NCBI GenBank assembly: GCA_043763845.1
Contig: JAYULE010000169.1
Span: 1 to 7,817 of the forward strand
Direction of reading: 5' to 3'
DNA: 7,817 nt
Origin: Pseudopedobacter sp043763845
Lineage (GTDB): Bacteria; Bacteroidota; Bacteroidia; Sphingobacteriales; Sphingobacteriaceae
Shown here: in pieces, positions 5,940-7,817 of the stretch
How positions within the stretch are numbered: position 1 is the stretch's first letter
Layout of the letters: each line of letters starts with the position of its first letter
Notes under the pieces: generated by a model
Told to the model about the DNA's origin: nothing
Seen by the model: the letters and a program-made list of their open reading frames with translations, nothing else
Databases searched by the model: none
Program-made: the position numbers and the translations under genes

Positions 5940-7817
5940 GACTACAATTTCCCCCCCATCATTTTTTATAATTATGCTTTTTGCATTATATCCTTCTCTT
6001 TTTGTTGCGTCGCTTTGCGGATTAAATTTTGATATGGGTTCTAAAAACGATATAAATTCGGTTTGTATATCCATTTGTTTTCCTGCTATTTTAACTGTTG
6101 ATGTGTTACCAAAACCTGTTAACACCAATTTAATTTTGTTAAAATTAGACTTATAACTACCATCTACTTTAGCAAAAGTAATGGTGTTGTTTTTAGGATT
6201 GTACGTAATGCTACGTTTATAAAATGCACCTTTTTCGTAATTATAACTTTCGCCATCGTCTTCGTAATACACAAAACTATTTTCGGTTTCACCTTTAAAA
6301 ACATGTATAGTTAACGTATCGGTTGGTTTAATTGATGTGTTTTGCACTAATGATTGCATAGGGATAATACTTCCTCCCTTTACAAATACTGGCAGTTTTT
6401 GTAAACTTAATTGAACAATTTTTTCTTGGTTTCCTTTCTCGGTTTTAGCGGTGTATAAATCGTACCATAAACCTTTAGGAAAATAAATTTTGCCAAATTT
6501 TTCGGTACTTTCAAAGGGCGCAACCATAAAAGAACTGCCGTAAAAATACTGGTTTTGAAACTGAGTATCGTAAACCTTGGCATCAAAAGTATTGTCGATA
6601 GCCAGAGTACGCATTATAGGTTGCCCGTTTTGCGTGGCTTCGTAAAAACCCGAATATAAATAAGGCAATAATTGGTAACGTAAATTAATATAGTTTCTTG
6701 ATATTTCTAAAACCTCTTCGCCATAACTCCAAGGTTCCGATGATTTGCTGTTTATAGCCGTGTGGTTTCTAAAATACGGGTTAAATGCACCAATTTGTAT
6801 CCATCGGGCATATAAATTTATTGATGGATTTCCGGTAAAACCACCAATATCCATCCCTGTAAAGGCAATACCGCTTAAACCCATGCTGTTCATCATACGC
6901 ACTCCAGCTATCATGTGGTTTTCTTCAGACCTATTATCGCCCGTCCACATTGCCGAATAGCGTTGAATTCCCGAATATGCTGCCCTAGTTAATATAAATG
7001 GGCGTTTTTTCATCGTTTCAACTGCACCTTCAAAACTTGCTCTTGCCATTTGCATGCCATATACGTTGTGTGCTTGCTTGTTAGTGGTTTTAAAACCATC
7101 ATAATCGTACAAAATGTTCGATGGCATTTTTTGTCCCCAAGTGGCAATTTCGTTCATGTCATTCCAGATACCAGAAACGCCTGATTGTGCAAAAAATGCC
7201 GATTCTTTTTTCCACCATCTCCGACCTTTTTCGCTGGTAAAATCAGGAAAATGACACCAACCTGGCCAAACTTGCCCAGTATAATTGGTGCTATCGGGGT
7301 ATTTAATAAAAATATTGTCTTTAACTCCTCGTTCGTAGGCGGGGTATTTAGCTTCTACTTTTATTCCTGGGTCAACTATTACAGTGGTTTTAAAACCCAT
7401 AGTTTCCAGCTTTTTTGTCATTTCTAAAGGGTTTGGGAAACGTGTTTTATCCCATGTAAACAGCTTATAATTATCCATGTAGTGAATATCAAGGGTAATA
7501 CCATCGGCAGGTATTTTTTTCTCACGCAGGGTTTGCGCTATTCTAAAAACTTCGGTTTCGGGGTAATAGCTATAACGGTTTTGTTGGTAACCTAAACTCC
7601 AAAGTGGTGGCATTTTCATACGCCCAGTTAAAGCAGTGTACGATGTAATTATATCGGCCAATTGTTGGTGATAGATAAAATAGTAATTCATTTCTCCGCC
7701 TTGAGCACTAAAAGAAGAAAATCGGTTATTACTTGCACCAAAGTTAAAATCGGATTGGTAGGTATTGTCTAAAAAAATACCATAATTTATTTTGTGATGA
7801 ATGCCAATATAAAACGG
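5931..7817 (-). CDS. GH31 alpha-glucosidase (N-terminus off the right edge)
   Basis: Exo-acting hydrolase of non-reducing alpha-glucosyl ends, probably periplasmic, though the signal peptide is outside the window. The frame is open from 7817 to the TAA at 5931-5933, giving 628 residues. The Met at 7689-7691 is internal: 42 in-frame codons precede it, beginning PFYIGIHHKINYGIFLDN, typical of the end of the GH31 N-terminal beta-sandwich. In window numbering the barrel spans about 65-430. The nucleophile is Asp220 in WNDMNE (codon 7158-7160) and the acid/base is Asp294 in TGDN (codon 6936-6938). DIGGF and the FRNH histidine of the substrate site follow. The C-terminal beta-domains include VYYEDDGESYNYEKG, typical of the DUF5110-like region. 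The enzyme likely finishes maltooligosaccharides made by the GH13 enzymes. Isomaltose or xyloside specificity cannot be excluded. It is separated from the GH13 gene by the palindrome array. Confidence 0.94.
   Translation of the reverse strand, partial: PFYIGIHHKINYGIFLDNTYQSDFNFGASNNRFSSFSAQGGEMNYYFIYHQQLADIITSYTALTGRMKMPPLWSLGYQQNRYSYYPETEVFRIAQTLREKKIPADGITLDIHYMDNYKLFTWDKTRFPNPLEMTKKLETMGFKTTVIVDPGIKVEAKYPAYERGVKDNIFIKYPDSTNYTGQVWPGWCHFPDFTSEKGRRWWKKESAFFAQSGVSGIWNDMNEIATWGQKMPSNILYDYDGFKTTNKQAHNVYGMQMARASFEGAVETMKKRPFILTRAAYSGIQRYSAMWTGDNRSEENHMIAGVRMMNSMGLSGIAFTGMDIGGFTGNPSINLYARWIQIGAFNPYFRNHTAINSKSSEPWSYGEEVLEISRNYINLRYQLLPYLYSGFYEATQNGQPIMRTLAIDNTFDAKVYDTQFQNQYFYGSSFMVAPFESTEKFGKIYFPKGLWYDLYTAKTEKGNQEKIVQLSLQKLPVFVKGGSIIPMQSLVQNTSIKPTDTLTIHVFKGETENSFVYYEDDGESYNYEKGAFYKRSITYNPKNNTITFAKVDGSYKSNFNKIKLVLTGFGNTSTVKIAGKQMDIQTEFISFLEPISKFNPQSDATKREGYNAKSIIIKNDGGEIVVGF

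Noticed and set aside
7689..7691. ATG as the start of the GH31 gene
   Set aside because: The frame continues upstream without a stop to 7817, and those 42 codons encode conserved GH31 N-domain sequence, so this Met is internal.

Overview
The window looks like part of a starch/maltodextrin utilisation locus from a Bacteroidota bacterium. The grounds are AT-rich DNA, A/T-rich leaders without Shine-Dalgarno sequences, a lipoprotein of Bacteroidota type (Cys followed by a Lys-rich stretch), and four proteins resembling glycan-use families of Flavobacteriia, Sphingobacteriia and Cytophagia. I cannot name the genus. No RNA gene, insertion sequence or CRISPR array is visible.

All four genes lie on the minus strand, so transcription runs from high to low coordinates. 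They are: a GH31 alpha-glucosidase whose N-terminus lies beyond the right edge (5931-7817); a complete periplasmic GH13 cyclomaltodextrinase/neopullulanase-type enzyme (3840-5687); a complete SLC45/GPH-like MFS sugar transporter starting 5 nt after that enzyme's stop (2503-3834); and a lipoprotein GH13 alpha-amylase-like enzyme with N-terminal beta-sandwich domains and a CBM48-like domain, running off the left edge before its C-terminus (1-2316).

Together they suggest a division of labour. The lipoprotein amylase would cut long alpha-glucans, probably at the cell surface. The periplasmic GH13 and GH31 enzymes would trim cyclic and linear maltooligosaccharides. The MFS protein would carry the resulting maltose, glucose or short maltodextrins across the inner membrane. 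SusC/SusD-type outer-membrane proteins, a regulator and cytoplasmic maltose enzymes are not in the window.

The least ordinary DNA is the 243-nt gap between the GH31 and GH13 genes (5688-5930). It holds three 32-bp tandem units (5823-5918), each a 10-bp spacer plus a near-perfect 22-bp palindrome. A fourth, diverged hairpin (5729-5748) has compensatory changes and pairs better as minus-strand RNA than as plus-strand RNA. The 186-nt gap between the transporter and the amylase (2317-2502) holds a C5/G5/G5 alternative hairpin next to the amylase start, a LacI-operator-like palindrome and a long-loop inverted repeat.
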